A stretch of 64,000 nucleotides of DNA from Candidatus Obscuribacterales bacterium (GCA_019750335.1 JAIEOQ010000003.1:496001-560000); one strand, 5' to 3'. Shown: positions 17,405 through 25,899, numbered from the stretch's first letter. Program-made: numbers and translations. Notes: generated by a model from the letters alone, not told the origin.

Positions 17405-18250
17405 ATGAAACCAGGAAACAGGGGCGGCAACGCAGGCAAAAAAAGTTATTCGGGCAAGGCGGCCTCCTCCCGCAAACCGGCCTCTGGCGGTGGCTATGCT
17501 GGTAAAAGCAGAAGCGGAGCAAAACCGGCTTTTGGGAAAAGAACCGCCAGCTCTGGTGACAAACCTGCTTACGGCAGCAAACCGCGTTCCGGCGGTTATG
17601 CCAGAAAACCGGCTTACGGCGACAAGCCAGCTTATGCTAGTAAACCGCGCACCGGTGGTTATGGCAGAAGCAGAAGCGAAGAAGATTCAGAACAAAAACC
17701 AGCTTATGGACGCAAACCGGCAGGCGCTGGCGGTTATGCCAGAAAACCGGCTTACGGCGACAAGCCAGCTTATGCTAGTAAACCACGTACCGGTGGCTAT
17801 GGTAGAAGCGAAGATTCAGAACAAAAACCAGCTTATGGGCGCAAACCGGCAGGCGCAGGCGGCTACGCCAGAAAACCGGCTTACGGCAGATCGCGCAATG
17901 AAGATCGCCAGGATTTTAACGCCGAGGATTCAGAGAATAATGAAAGAGAAAGTCGCGCACCGCGCCGTTATGAACGTAGTAGTGAGCGCCCAGAAAGAGC
18001 GCCAGAAGGCGGGCGTCCGCAACGCCGTCCGGCAAATGTTCATTTAAGTATCAGTCCCCGTTGGGTTGAAGTAGCTGAAGCAATTGCCGAAAACGAAAAA
18101 ATGAGTTTGCGCGAATATCTGGAATCAGCTTTGACTCTGGTTCTTAAAACTCATGCTGAAAAATTAGGCATGGACAAAAAGAAATATGTATCTGAGTTCA
18201 CTAACGACAGCACACGTCCGCCAGTCCGAGTTTATCGCAGCAAAACTTAA
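17405..18250 (+). CDS. basic KPAYG-repeat protein with C-terminal helical domain
   Basis: A 281-residue, very basic protein. Residues 1-195 are low-complexity and built from KPAYG, GGYARKPAYG, KPRTGGYGR and EDSEQKPAYGRKPAG units, reinforced by DNA-level tandem repeats (17591-17890). The last 75 residues, from about 208, form a compact helical domain (HLSISPRWVEVAEAIAENE … YLESALTLVLKTHAEKLG) with a charged end. Such Arg/Gly/Tyr-rich tails often bind RNA or drive condensation, but that is only analogy. AAAGG lies upstream of the ATG. The membrane hydrolase gene starts 3 nt later. Confidence 0.75.
   Translation: MKPGNRGGNAGKKSYSGKAASSRKPASGGGYAGKSRSGAKPAFGKRTASSGDKPAYGSKPRSGGYARKPAYGDKPAYASKPRTGGYGRSRSEEDSEQKPAYGRKPAGAGGYARKPAYGDKPAYASKPRTGGYGRSEDSEQKPAYGRKPAGAGGYARKPAYGRSRNEDRQDFNAEDSENNERESRAPRRYERSSERPERAPEGGRPQRRPANVHLSISPRWVEVAEAIAENEKMSLREYLESALTLVLKTHAEKLGMDKKKYVSEFTNDSTRPPVRVYRSKT
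17591..17890 (+). repeat. in-frame tandem repeat (138 and 129 bp units)
   Basis: One unit starts at 17591 (138 bp), a second at 17729 (129 bp, shorter by 9 bp) and a partial third at 17858. Each begins GGCGGYTAYGCCAGAAAACC and encodes GGYARKPAYGDKPAYASKP-type peptide plus an EDSEQ segment. The copies are nearly identical, so the array is young and may vary in copy number. All lengths are multiples of three and the frame is kept. Confidence 0.85.
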
Positions 18251-18253
18251 TCG

Positions 18254-19313
18254 ATGTCCTACAATCCACCCGCATCAAGTGTAACGCTTCAAAGATCGCA
18301 AGCTTATTTTGCTGTCACTAAAGCGCTCAACACGATCAGTTATTTGTGGATAGTGCATCTTAGCTGGCGCTTCATTACTCATCGACTGGATTGGCAATTA
18401 GCTACCGGTTGCGTGGTGATCAGTGCCGCCTGGCTCATAATCACTAGAATAAAAACCGAACATCTTTTACGTACTTATTTCGATATTCTTTCGCGAATCG
18501 AAATTCATTTACCGATGATCTTCGGCATTCTGCTCAGCACTGTGGCTTTATTTACTAAAGCACACACCTTCTATCATTTAGTCGCCATAGTTGAAATTAT
18601 CATTTGGCTTTATATCTACGGGCTCTACAAAAAAAATCAATCAAGTTTTGAGAAACAAGGTTACGGACCGGTTCCCTTACACACCTGGATTAATCCCCCA
18701 GCCTCAGAGCTTCGCTCAGGAGATCTAATTCTTACTAGCGGGCGTATCGCACATGCACTGCATGAGAGTGTCGGTCATGCCGAAACCGTTTTGAGAATGC
18801 CTGACGGACAATGGATGCTTTTCAGCTCATATATGGATAAGGGTACAAGCCTGCATCCTTTATCCGAGCTAACCAGCGCTAATGAAGGACATTATATTGC
18901 GTTGCATTTAAAAGAGCCTTGGAACCAAGAACAAGAGCTTGAGGCAGCCACTATTGCCAAAGCCATGGTCGAGACAGATCATTTATGGGCTGCCCAAGAG
19001 AATGCTCGCTCAGAAGCTATTATTGAAGCTTTGCCTTTACCGTCTAAATTTAAATCGGCACTGAAACGTTTTTTTTTATGCCACCGGTTACGACTGGTTC
19101 GGTACTTTTATGGGACGTATGGCCAGCGACCACTGGACTTGTATTGGTGCCTGCCTGGAGCTTTATAAAAGAATGGGCGTCAAGACTAACTCTTACGGAA
19201 CCGGTCTTTTAGGCTTCGGCACAACTTTATTCGACCCAATCATGCCGGTTCGTTTTTTGTCGGATCCGGCCTTCCAATTGCTTCTTAAAAGAAGCGAAAC
19301 TACGGAACCATAG
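18254..19313 (+). CDS. membrane-anchored permuted papain-like (NlpC/P60 / YiiX-type) hydrolase, split by a frameshift
   Basis: Two open frames make one protein. Frame 1 (18254-19168) encodes four to five membrane segments (residues 20-125), then a GDLILTSG motif and a GHAETVL histidine near residue 177. Frame 2 (to 19313) supplies the continuation YATGYDWFGTFMGRMASDHWTCIG, the cysteine motif and the C terminus. The frames meet at a run of nine Ts (19069-19077). Removing one T restores a protein of about 352 residues. The order His then Cys, in GDL … GHAE … HWTCIGA, is that of circularly permuted papain-like amidases. This is either a disrupted gene, a homopolymer sequencing error, or a slippage-dependent gene. 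Confidence 0.75.
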
Positions 19314-19323
19314 TTATAAAGCC

Positions 19324-19356
19324 TCGTCTCCCCAAAATCACTTGGAGAGGAGACGA
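19324..19356 (+). promoter_or_regulatory. hairpin that pairs with the ribosome-binding site of the following gene
   Basis: TCGTCTCC (19324-19331) can pair with GGAGACGA (19349-19356), with an extra 4-bp inner stem CCAA/TTGG. The right arm holds the GGAG ribosome site 8 nt before the ATG at 19361. Folding would hide it, as in an RNA thermometer or protein-controlled leader. It could also simply help end the frame upstream. Confidence 0.4.
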
Positions 19357-19360
19357 TATT

Positions 19361-19852
19361 ATGAATAAAGGACTGCCTAAAGTCCTGGTTGGCGCTTTTA
19401 TGCTCTGCGGTTGTGTTAATGCCGCTAATGCCGAAACCGTTATTATCAGGCAGGCTCCGGCTGTTGTACCGGAATACACAACAACTGTAACCAGACAAAC
19501 AACAGTAGTGCCGACCGTAAATGAAGTAATAGTACCAAGCAGAGTTTCAAGAACGATTGAATCTTCGACCATTACTGCCGAAAATCGTTTACCTGATTAT
19601 CTGCGTCGTATTACTTTAATGAAAGAACAAGTCGATTTAGGTATTGCGAAAGGTTGGCTTAGCGCCGGTCAAGCTGATCTGTACAAAAGTCGTTTGGTAA
19701 CTCTTTCTAGCATGCAAGACGATCTCAGTGCCCATGCATTCAATCAAGTTTTAGCCAATGAACTTGAGCGACAACTTACGGCTCTCAATATCGATATTAC
19801 CGATAGCATGAAAGCCTATTCGATTGGCGGTGTTCAGGAAGTATTTCACTAA
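19361..19852 (+). CDS. small exported protein with helical C-terminal domain
   Basis: A 163-residue protein with a signal peptide (KVLVGAFMLCGCVNAANAETV), a Thr/Val-rich stretch (residues 30-70: VPEYTTTVTRQTTVVPT), and a helical C-terminal 90 residues starting at LPDYLRRITLMKEQVDLGIAKGWL. The signal contains a Cys (CGCVNAANAE), but the spacing does not make a convincing lipobox, so I call it signal peptidase I type. No family is recognised. A hairpin at 19324-19356 could hide its ribosome site, and a strong inverted repeat follows the stop. Confidence 0.72.
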   Translation: MNKGLPKVLVGAFMLCGCVNAANAETVIIRQAPAVVPEYTTTVTRQTTVVPTVNEVIVPSRVSRTIESSTITAENRLPDYLRRITLMKEQVDLGIAKGWLSAGQADLYKSRLVTLSSMQDDLSAHAFNQVLANELERQLTALNIDITDSMKAYSIGGVQEVFH

Positions 19853-19859
19853 GAACTCT

Positions 19860-19897
19860 AAATCAAAGCCCGGAGCATCTGCTCTGGGCTTTGATTT
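19860..19897. terminator. bidirectional terminator
   Basis: A long inverted repeat: AAATCAAAGCCC on the left with GGGCTTTGATTT on the right, and GAGC/GCTC inside, with a short loop. It lies between two convergent genes (stops at 19852 and 19929). Confidence 0.7.
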
Positions 19898-19928
19898 GAT
19901 CATAAGATATCGCATTCGGTGCCTTTAT

Positions 19929-20102
19929 TTAACGACTAGGTGTTGCTGATTGCGGTGGTGCATTCACCGGTTCACTGCTAGATGGTGCTTGTGGTTGACC
20001 GGACAGATAAATCATGGCGAAAATCATTACCGCAATTACTGTGCCTAATACCATTAAGCCTGTTTTTGCATCTTTGTCGTCTGAAAGCCTTGCTGTAGTC
20101 AT
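19929..20102 (-). CDS. small single-pass membrane protein (57 aa)
   Basis: A 57-residue protein starting at the ATG at 20102, which has AAGGAGATC in the right place; the longer frame to 20144 has no such site. A polar N terminus (TTARLSDDKDAKTG) precedes one membrane segment (LMVLGTVIAVMIFAMIYL) and a Pro/Ser-rich, likely extracytoplasmic tail (SGQPQAPSSSEPVNAPPQ). No family recognised. It diverges from the copper-storage-like gene. Confidence 0.65.
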   Translation of the reverse strand: MTTARLSDDKDAKTGLMVLGTVIAVMIFAMIYLSGQPQAPSSSEPVNAPPQSATPSR

Positions 20103-20149
20103 AAAAGATCTCCTTTTATTTTTGCTGGCTGACGCAAAGAACAAAAAGT

Positions 20150-20171
20150 AGTTCCTCTGAGCTTAGGAACT
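20150..20171. promoter_or_regulatory. operator-like palindrome upstream of the Csp-like gene
   Basis: AGTTCCT (20150-20156) and AGGAACT (20165-20171) form perfect 7-bp arms around an 8-nt spacer, 61 bp before the ATG of the copper-storage-like gene and inside the divergent promoter region. The layout suits a dimeric regulator. It does not match a metal-sensor consensus that I can name. Confidence 0.35.
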
Positions 20172-20232
20172 TAGTGACAGAACTTTCGTCATGGCAAAAG
20201 ATTTGGGAAGAGATAACTAAGGAGATGCTCCA

Positions 20233-20646
20233 ATGAAGGGAATTTTTGCCACAATACTTTCAATAATGTGTAGCTTGTTTATTGGACTTGGAGCATTTGC
20301 ACAAACCACAGAGCAAATCACCAAGGGAAACTGTTCAGCTTGTGCTGATATGTGTCAAAAGACACTTAACTATTGCGTTCAGAAAAAGGGACGTCATGGT
20401 GAACAAACAGTGACCAATGCTTTAAAAGATTGTATTACCGCTTGTAAAACAGCCGGTGAATTCTTGTCGCGCGGTTCACGCTTTGAAGCAAAAGCCAGCG
20501 CCATGTGTATTGAAGCTTGCACACTTTGCGTTCAATCGTGTCAAGCTTTCAGCGACGATAATAATATGAAAGCCTGCGCTGAAGAGTGTCGTAAATGTGC
20601 TGCCAATTGTCAAAAAATAGTTGCTCAAAATGGCAAGAGTATTTAG
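20233..20646 (+). CDS. exported four-helix-bundle copper-storage-like (Csp/DUF326) protein
   Basis: A 137-residue protein with a signal peptide (FATILSIMCSLFIGLGAFAQ) and 14 cysteines in the mature part, arranged in C-x2-C, C-x3-C and C-x3-C-type patterns along four helices (e.g. NCSACADMC; AMCIEACTLCVQSCQ; ACAEECRKCAANC). This is the layout of Csp copper-storage proteins, which hold many Cu(I) ions in a helical bundle. Csp1 is exported, usually through Tat; here the signal looks Sec-type. AAGGAG precedes the ATG. It has its own terminator (20765-20794) and a possible operator (20150-20171). Confidence 0.87.
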   Translation: MKGIFATILSIMCSLFIGLGAFAQTTEQITKGNCSACADMCQKTLNYCVQKKGRHGEQTVTNALKDCITACKTAGEFLSRGSRFEAKASAMCIEACTLCVQSCQAFSDDNNMKACAEECRKCAANCQKIVAQNGKSI

Positions 20647-20764
20647 GGAACTTTTCAATTCATTATGTGTCTAGAAAAACGAATGAGCGAATGAATAACT
20701 TAAAGGTTCGTCCACAATAGCAGAAGCAAGTTGTGGAAACAAAAGAACAAATAAAAACTGTTCT

Positions 20765-20794
20765 CCCCTGCAAAAGCAAAAGCTAATGCAGGGG
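20765..20794. terminator. intrinsic terminator
   Basis: A perfect 8-bp GC-rich stem CCCCTGCA/TGCAGGGG with a 14-nt loop is followed by TTCTTTTTTG. It would end the Csp-like transcript (118 nt after its stop) and, on the other side, that of the aldo/keto reductase. Confidence 0.85.
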
Positions 20795-20805
20795 TTCTTT
20801 TTTGT

Positions 20806-21879
20806 CTAACTTTCAGCTCCGCTATTTAAGAGTTCACGTTTATACGGAACCGGTGTTTCACCCGGTATCGGCATGCGTTCAGCATTAAATTGCTTATGGT
20901 GCCAATATGGATAAGGCAGTGTTGTTTGGCTTACTTTATCCAGGCGCTTCAACTCTTCATCGCTTAACTGCCATTGCACAGCTTGAAGATTATCTTTTAA
21001 CTGTTCTATCTTACGCGCACCAATAATTAAAGAGGTGATTCCTGGTTTTTTCAGCAAATAATTCAGAGCTACTTGTGAAATTGAAACATGACGTTCTTTA
21101 GCTATTTGATCAAGAACATCGACAATTTGAAAACCTAACTCTTGATCGAAAGTACCATAGTCGCCCCACTGAGCACGACGGGAGTTAGGATCACTTGTTT
21201 GTCCACGCCTGTATTTGCCAGAAAGAAAACCACCGGAAAGCGGTCCCCAAACCAAAATACCTAATCCTTCATTTTTGCACAGCGGTACGAATTCACATTC
21301 CAAATCGCGGGCAACCAAGCTGTAATAAGCTTGCAAGGAAACAAACTTTTCTAAATTACGCTTATCCGAAACTGCCAGAGATTTCATTATCGCCCAGGCC
21401 GGCAAATTGGAGCAGCCAATATAACGTACTTTACCGTCACGTACTAAGTCATCCAGCGCGCGCATCGTATGCTCTAGGGCAGTCAAAGAGTCAAAAGTAT
21501 GTACTTGATACAGATCAATATAATCGGTACCTAAACGTTTTAAGCTTGCTTCACAAGCTCTGATGATGTGGTGGCGTGATTGACCTAAATCATTGACACC
21601 TTCACCCATACGAAAATGACATTTGCTGGCGATTAAGACTTGATCTCGTTTTTTGCCTATTGCTTTACCTAATATCTCTTCGGCTTTACCTGCCGAATAA
21701 GCGTCCGCCGTATCAAATAAGTTGACACCGGCATCTATACAAGTATCAACAAATATTTTTGCTTCATCAAGCTGGGTTGAGCCGGCGCCTTTGAAAAAAC
21801 TTTCTCCACCAAAAGTCATATTGCCGAAAGATAAAGTTGAAACCTTAAGACCAGAATCTCCGAGCAGCCGATATTCCAT
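20806..21879 (-). CDS. aldo/keto reductase
   Basis: A 357-residue AKR. The N-terminal YRLLGDSGLKVSTLSFGNMT is typical, and the catalytic tetrad is visible: Asp and Tyr in NLFDTADAYSAG, Lys in VLIASKCHF, His in LYQVHTFD. NADPH-binding residues sit in IIGARKIEQL near the C terminus. Substrate unknown; relatives reduce sugars and toxic aldehydes. The frame extends to 21942, but the ATG at 21879 has GGAGGTG. It is divergent from the DUF1800 gene. Confidence 0.92.
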   Translation of the reverse strand: MEYRLLGDSGLKVSTLSFGNMTFGGESFFKGAGSTQLDEAKIFVDTCIDAGVNLFDTADAYSAGKAEEILGKAIGKKRDQVLIASKCHFRMGEGVNDLGQSRHHIIRACEASLKRLGTDYIDLYQVHTFDSLTALEHTMRALDDLVRDGKVRYIGCSNLPAWAIMKSLAVSDKRNLEKFVSLQAYYSLVARDLECEFVPLCKNEGLGILVWGPLSGGFLSGKYRRGQTSDPNSRRAQWGDYGTFDQELGFQIVDVLDQIAKERHVSISQVALNYLLKKPGITSLIIGARKIEQLKDNLQAVQWQLSDEELKRLDKVSQTTLPYPYWHHKQFNAERMPIPGETPVPYKRELLNSGAES

Positions 21880-21989
21880 GGCGCACCTCCAAATTTCTGC
21901 AATTCTATAATATGATGGCTTTGAACTTTTTATTCTTGACAACGTATTAGATTATGTCGGGACTGAAATCGCCAAGGTGGGGAGCGAAA

Positions 21990-23516
21990 ATGAAGACCGC
22001 AGCAAGTATTTTGGTTCTAGTTAGTGTTTTATCCGCTTTTCCGCAAGCGGACGCCGGTAATATTGCCGCAAATACAGTCCAAACTGATACCGATGCTCGA
22101 ATCACCCATGTGCTAAATCGGTTAACTTTCGGTCCTAAATCAGGTGATTTTGAAGCAATTAAAAAACAAGGAATCGGCAATTTCATCAATAGCCAGCTTA
22201 ATCCTTCAAGTTATCAGCAAGCAACACAAGTAAGCAGTTTTATCGCTGCTCATCCAAGCTTAAATATGGATCCAAATGAGTTGTTCGTTAATTACGAGCT
22301 GCCATTGATTCAAGCTAAGAAAGAAAGCAAAGATAAAAACGATCCCGATATGCGCAAACTGGCAAGAGAAACCGTAATTAAAGTGATTAATGAAGCTAGC
22401 GAAGCTAATATACGTCGTGCTTTATTTTCACCACGTCAGCTTGAAGAGCTACTAACCGATTTTTGGTTCAATCATTTCAATATCAGCAAAGATAAAGCGA
22501 TGGATCGTGTTCTTGTCGGTCATTTTGAGAACAACGCAATTCGTCCTTATGCTCTTGGGCGCTTTCGCGATCTTTTAGGAGCCACGTGCCACCACCCAGC
22601 TATGCTCGTTTATTTGGACAACTGGCAAAATAGTATGCCTGTGGAAAACGAGCGCCAAACTGGTAAAAAGGGACCTAAGCTCGGCATCAACGAAAATTAT
22701 GCTCGTGAGTTGATGGAGCTGCATACACTGGGTGTAGACGGGGGCTACACACAACAAGACGTAATTACTCTGGCTCATATACTCACCGGTTTAAGTATTC
22801 CCCTCCGGCGTGAACGTTTGAATAACTTTGAGCCAAGTCGACAGTATTATCGCTTTTATCCAAGGCGCCACGATTCAAGCAATAAAATATTTCTCGGCAA
22901 AAGAATCGATGGCGGCGGTGAGCAGGAGATTGAAAAAGCACTGGATATACTTGTCGCCTCTCCGGCAACCGCTCGTCATATCAGTTATCAACTTGCCCAA
23001 TATTTTTTGGCTGACACGCCGCCAAAATCAATAGTGGATACTTGTGCTCAAGCTTTCCAGAACTCCGGCGGCAATATAAAAGTCGTATTACAAACCTTAT
23101 TTGCCAGTCCTGAATTTTGGCAACCACAATATGCGCAAAACAAATTTAAGAGTCCCAAACGTTATCTCATTTCAGTTTTAAGAGCGGCTGATATTCAGCC
23201 AACTAATTACGAACCGATTTTCAATTATTTAAAACAAGCCGGACAACCGCTTTATGGCTGTCTAACACCGGATGGCTATAAAAACACTAAAGAAGCCTGG
23301 TTAAATCCCGACGGCTTAGTCAAAAGGATCAGTATGGCTACTTCTATCGGTAGCGGTCGTTTGAAAGGTGCTGCCGGACAAACGCCGAATCCGGTACGTA
23401 TTAAATATGCTCTTAATCATCAACTAAAAACTAATACTCTTGCTTTGTTCAACAAAACACCACCAGGCATGCAAGCTGGATTATTGCTGGGTAGCCCCGA
23501 ATTTATGAAATATTGA
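21990..23516 (+). CDS. exported DUF1800-family protein
   Basis: A 508-residue protein starting at ATG 21990 (GGGGAG upstream) with a signal peptide (TAASILVLVSVLSAFPQADA). It has the DUF1800 signatures VLNRLTFGPKSGDFEAI, LLTDFWFNHFNI and INENYARELMELHTLGVDGGYTQQDV. The function of the family is unknown; it nearly always sits beside a DUF1501 gene, as here (12 nt gap). The pair is widespread in Gram-negative bacteria and presumed to act outside the cytoplasm. Confidence 0.92.
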   Translation: MKTAASILVLVSVLSAFPQADAGNIAANTVQTDTDARITHVLNRLTFGPKSGDFEAIKKQGIGNFINSQLNPSSYQQATQVSSFIAAHPSLNMDPNELFVNYELPLIQAKKESKDKNDPDMRKLARETVIKVINEASEANIRRALFSPRQLEELLTDFWFNHFNISKDKAMDRVLVGHFENNAIRPYALGRFRDLLGATCHHPAMLVYLDNWQNSMPVENERQTGKKGPKLGINENYARELMELHTLGVDGGYTQQDVITLAHILTGLSIPLRRERLNNFEPSRQYYRFYPRRHDSSNKIFLGKRIDGGGEQEIEKALDILVASPATARHISYQLAQYFLADTPPKSIVDTCAQAFQNSGGNIKVVLQTLFASPEFWQPQYAQNKFKSPKRYLISVLRAADIQPTNYEPIFNYLKQAGQPLYGCLTPDGYKNTKEAWLNPDGLVKRISMATSIGSGRLKGAAGQTPNPVRIKYALNHQLKTNTLALFNKTPPGMQAGLLLGSPEFMKY

Positions 23517-23528
23517 AGCAGGTGAATC

Positions 23529-24767
23529 ATGGATCGACGAGACTTTCTTAAAGCAGCTATGTCCGCCTCTTTTTTGAATACACTCCCGCTAAATGGCTGG
23601 ACTGCTGAAACTACAGCTACTGCCGCCAACAAAAAACTAGTAATTGTCTTTTTGCGTGGTGCCGTTGACGGCTTGAATGTGGTAATTCCGGCAGGCGATC
23701 CTCGCTATTATGAAATGCGTCCGAATATAGCAGTGGCAAAACCACGAGAAGCTAACGGTGCTCTGGACTTGGACGGTTATTTTGCTTTGCATCCGTCTTT
23801 AGAGCCGCTTCTAAATTTATGGGGCAAGAAAAAACTTGCTTTTATACACTCATGCGGTTCTCCCGATCCGACCCGTTCTCATTTTGACGCTCAAGATTAT
23901 ATGGAGAGCGGCAATCCTGGAGTTAAATCAGGGACAACCGGCTGGTTAAATCGTCTATTGACCAACCTGCCTGATAATCGTTCACCGGTTCGCGCCCTAA
24001 ATATCGGACCGACCATACCGCGCATTCTTGCCGGGCCACAATCTGTAGCCAATGTCGAACTGAATAAAAATCGAGCTTTATCCATTGATCGCCCGGAAAT
24101 AGCCGAACTTTTCTGGCGGCTTTATGACGATGACCCGATGTTACGAACAGCGTTTTATGAAGGCATTTCCGCTCGCGGCACGATCAATCGCAGCATGAGA
24201 GCAACGGATCAGGCTGAAAGCAAAGAGATGCTTGCTGCCAATCGTGGAGCGTTGCCACCGCAGTCGGCATTCGGCAGACAACTAGCTAACTTGATTCTTA
24301 AAGAACCTAAAACACAAATAGCCTTTCTGGCCTTTGGCGGCTGGGATACACATGTAAATCAAGGCGCCGGACAAGGACAGTTGGCAAATAAACTTTCCAA
24401 TCTAGCCCTTGGCCTTGCAGATTTTTATCAATCAATCAGTGCTATCGAAAACAATGTAACTACAATTGTGATGTCTGAATTCGGACGGACAGTACATGAA
24501 AACGGCAATCGTGGCACGGATCATGGGCATGGAAATGTAATGTGGGTCCTGGGCGGTAATGTAGCCGGCGGTAAAGTGTATGGACGCTGGAACGGCTTAG
24601 CTAACTCAGCCCTATATGAAGACCGTGATTTACCGGTAACCAGCGATTTTCGCTCAGTAATTAGCGCTGTACTTCAGGGTCATCTCAAATTGAACGACAA
24701 TATGCTTAAAAGCGTATTTCCGAATTTTGCTGCCGACAAACAGTTGGAAAATCTATTAAAAGCCTAG
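23529..24767 (+). CDS. DUF1501-family protein with Tat-type signal
   Basis: A 412-residue protein with a Tat-like start (MDRRDFLKAAMSASFL; RRDFLK matches the twin-arginine motif). The DUF1501 features are FLRGAVDGLNVVIPAGD, GGWDTHVNQGAGQG and VVMSEFGRTVHENGNRGTDHGHGN, the last rich in potential metal ligands. DUF1501 resembles the alkaline-phosphatase/sulfatase superfamily, and its activity is not established. It follows the DUF1800 gene by 12 nt with AGGTG before the ATG, so the two form an operon. Confidence 0.92.
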   Translation: MDRRDFLKAAMSASFLNTLPLNGWTAETTATAANKKLVIVFLRGAVDGLNVVIPAGDPRYYEMRPNIAVAKPREANGALDLDGYFALHPSLEPLLNLWGKKKLAFIHSCGSPDPTRSHFDAQDYMESGNPGVKSGTTGWLNRLLTNLPDNRSPVRALNIGPTIPRILAGPQSVANVELNKNRALSIDRPEIAELFWRLYDDDPMLRTAFYEGISARGTINRSMRATDQAESKEMLAANRGALPPQSAFGRQLANLILKEPKTQIAFLAFGGWDTHVNQGAGQGQLANKLSNLALGLADFYQSISAIENNVTTIVMSEFGRTVHENGNRGTDHGHGNVMWVLGGNVAGGKVYGRWNGLANSALYEDRDLPVTSDFRSVISAVLQGHLKLNDNMLKSVFPNFAADKQLENLLKA

Positions 24768-24812
24768 CTCCTGATTAAAGGAACTTGAAGCTTTGATTGG
24801 CGTCTAGCAAGC

Positions 24813-25253
24813 ATGCTTAAATATCGCCTTTTATTATGCTTTTTTTTAATTGCAGCGCTCTTTCCCATAAATACATCTGCGCAAAGAATTGCCGTGCTGG
24901 CTCCGCCGCGACCAACAAAAAAATCAATAAAACAATTCAAGACTATTGAAATCGATACTTATAAAAATGGGCAAGCTCTATTTGCCGATGTCGGCAGTCA
25001 TATCAAATTTACATTCAAAAATGCTGTACCACCGCCAACTGCCGTCCAGCTAACTTCATACACCGAAGGTATGTTTGCAGTCATTGCAGACGGCAGTCGC
25101 GGAGAGCCTATTGAACTAAAAATACTTTCGGGCAGCGAAGGAACAAAAGGACGCATTGATATTCGTTGCGAAAATGAGTTAGGAACAATCCATAGTTGGA
25201 GTCAAATATTTCCTAATCACTATAGAACCAATCGTTCCTTCTTCCAATTTTAG
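24813..25253 (+). CDS. exported hypothetical protein
   Basis: A 146-residue protein with a signal peptide (YRLLLCFFLIAALFPINTSAQ) and a mature region that looks like a small beta domain with no known motif. It starts 45 nt after the DUF1501 stop with a weak ribosome site and may be the third gene of that operon. The stop overlaps the stop of the convergent Gly-rich gene by 4 nt. No family recognised. Confidence 0.65.
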   Translation: MLKYRLLLCFFLIAALFPINTSAQRIAVLAPPRPTKKSIKQFKTIEIDTYKNGQALFADVGSHIKFTFKNAVPPPTAVQLTSYTEGMFAVIADGSRGEPIELKILSGSEGTKGRIDIRCENELGTIHSWSQIFPNHYRTNRSFFQF

Positions 25254-25795
25254 TTAGCTGCGGGATAAACAGTTTGAGTTACTGAAGGTTTTTGTCCTTT
25301 TTGCCAGTCGACAGTATAATCTCCTTTATTTTCGGTTTGAATCGTTGTTTGACCGCCTTGCCCTTTGACAAACTGAGTGCTTTGGTCATAACCGTATTGC
25401 TGGCCGGTTTGCGCATGGGTATAACTTTTACCGCCGTTGTACAAGCCTTGCCCGCTTTGAGCGTTATAAGCTCCGCCACCGTATCCGGCATAATGATTGC
25501 CGCTTGCCGACGTACCGCTTACGGCGCGTCCGCCGACAGCACCAACACCAGGAATTGCCATTCCGGCTCGACCGCCTTTATAAACGCCGCCGTTGGGCCC
25601 ATAGCCTCTAAAACCGGCAGCTCCGGCAGCTCCGCCTCCGTACATCTGCCCGCCGATTGCTGCCGCTTGACCATACTGTCCTTGATGGGTAAATCCGGCA
25701 GCCCGACCTCTATACCCGTAAGTTTTAAAGCTTTTTGCTTCTGCTGCTGAAATATTGAATAAAGCCAAAGCCACAAATAAATGGGTTATTTTCAT
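25250..25795 (-). CDS. secreted Gly/Ala/Tyr-rich protein
   Basis: A 181-residue protein with a signal peptide (THLFVALALFNISAAEA) and a Gly-rich body: GGGAAGAAGFRGYGPNGGVYKGG, then GNHYAGYGGGAYNAQSG, and a short polar C terminus (NKGDYTVDWQKGQKPSVTQ). GGAG lies 7 nt before the ATG. It diverges from clpS. No catalytic motif; probably structural or surface-exposed, by composition. Confidence 0.75.
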   Translation of the reverse strand: MKITHLFVALALFNISAAEAKSFKTYGYRGRAAGFTHQGQYGQAAAIGGQMYGGGAAGAAGFRGYGPNGGVYKGGRAGMAIPGVGAVGGRAVSGTSASGNHYAGYGGGAYNAQSGQGLYNGGKSYTHAQTGQQYGYDQSTQFVKGQGGQTTIQTENKGDYTVDWQKGQKPSVTQTVYPAAN

Positions 25796-25869
25796 CCCAG
25801 TTCTCCATTAACTCTCAACAACCAATACCTTTCTCAAAAGAAGAAAGTTTCGGTCAAAAAAATTAATCA

Positions 25870-25899
25870 TTGATACTGACCAAAGTGAACAGTTAAAAT
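25870..25899 (+). promoter_or_regulatory. candidate sigma70-type promoter for clpS-clpA
   Basis: TTGATA (25870-25875), an 18-nt spacer, then TAAAAT (25894-25899), 27 nt before the clpS ATG. The hexamers are close to the consensus -35 and -10. Not verified. Confidence 0.4.

Noticed and set aside
17591-17890. CRISPR-like array
   Set aside because: The repeats are long, adjacent, without unique spacers, and translate in frame as protein repeats.
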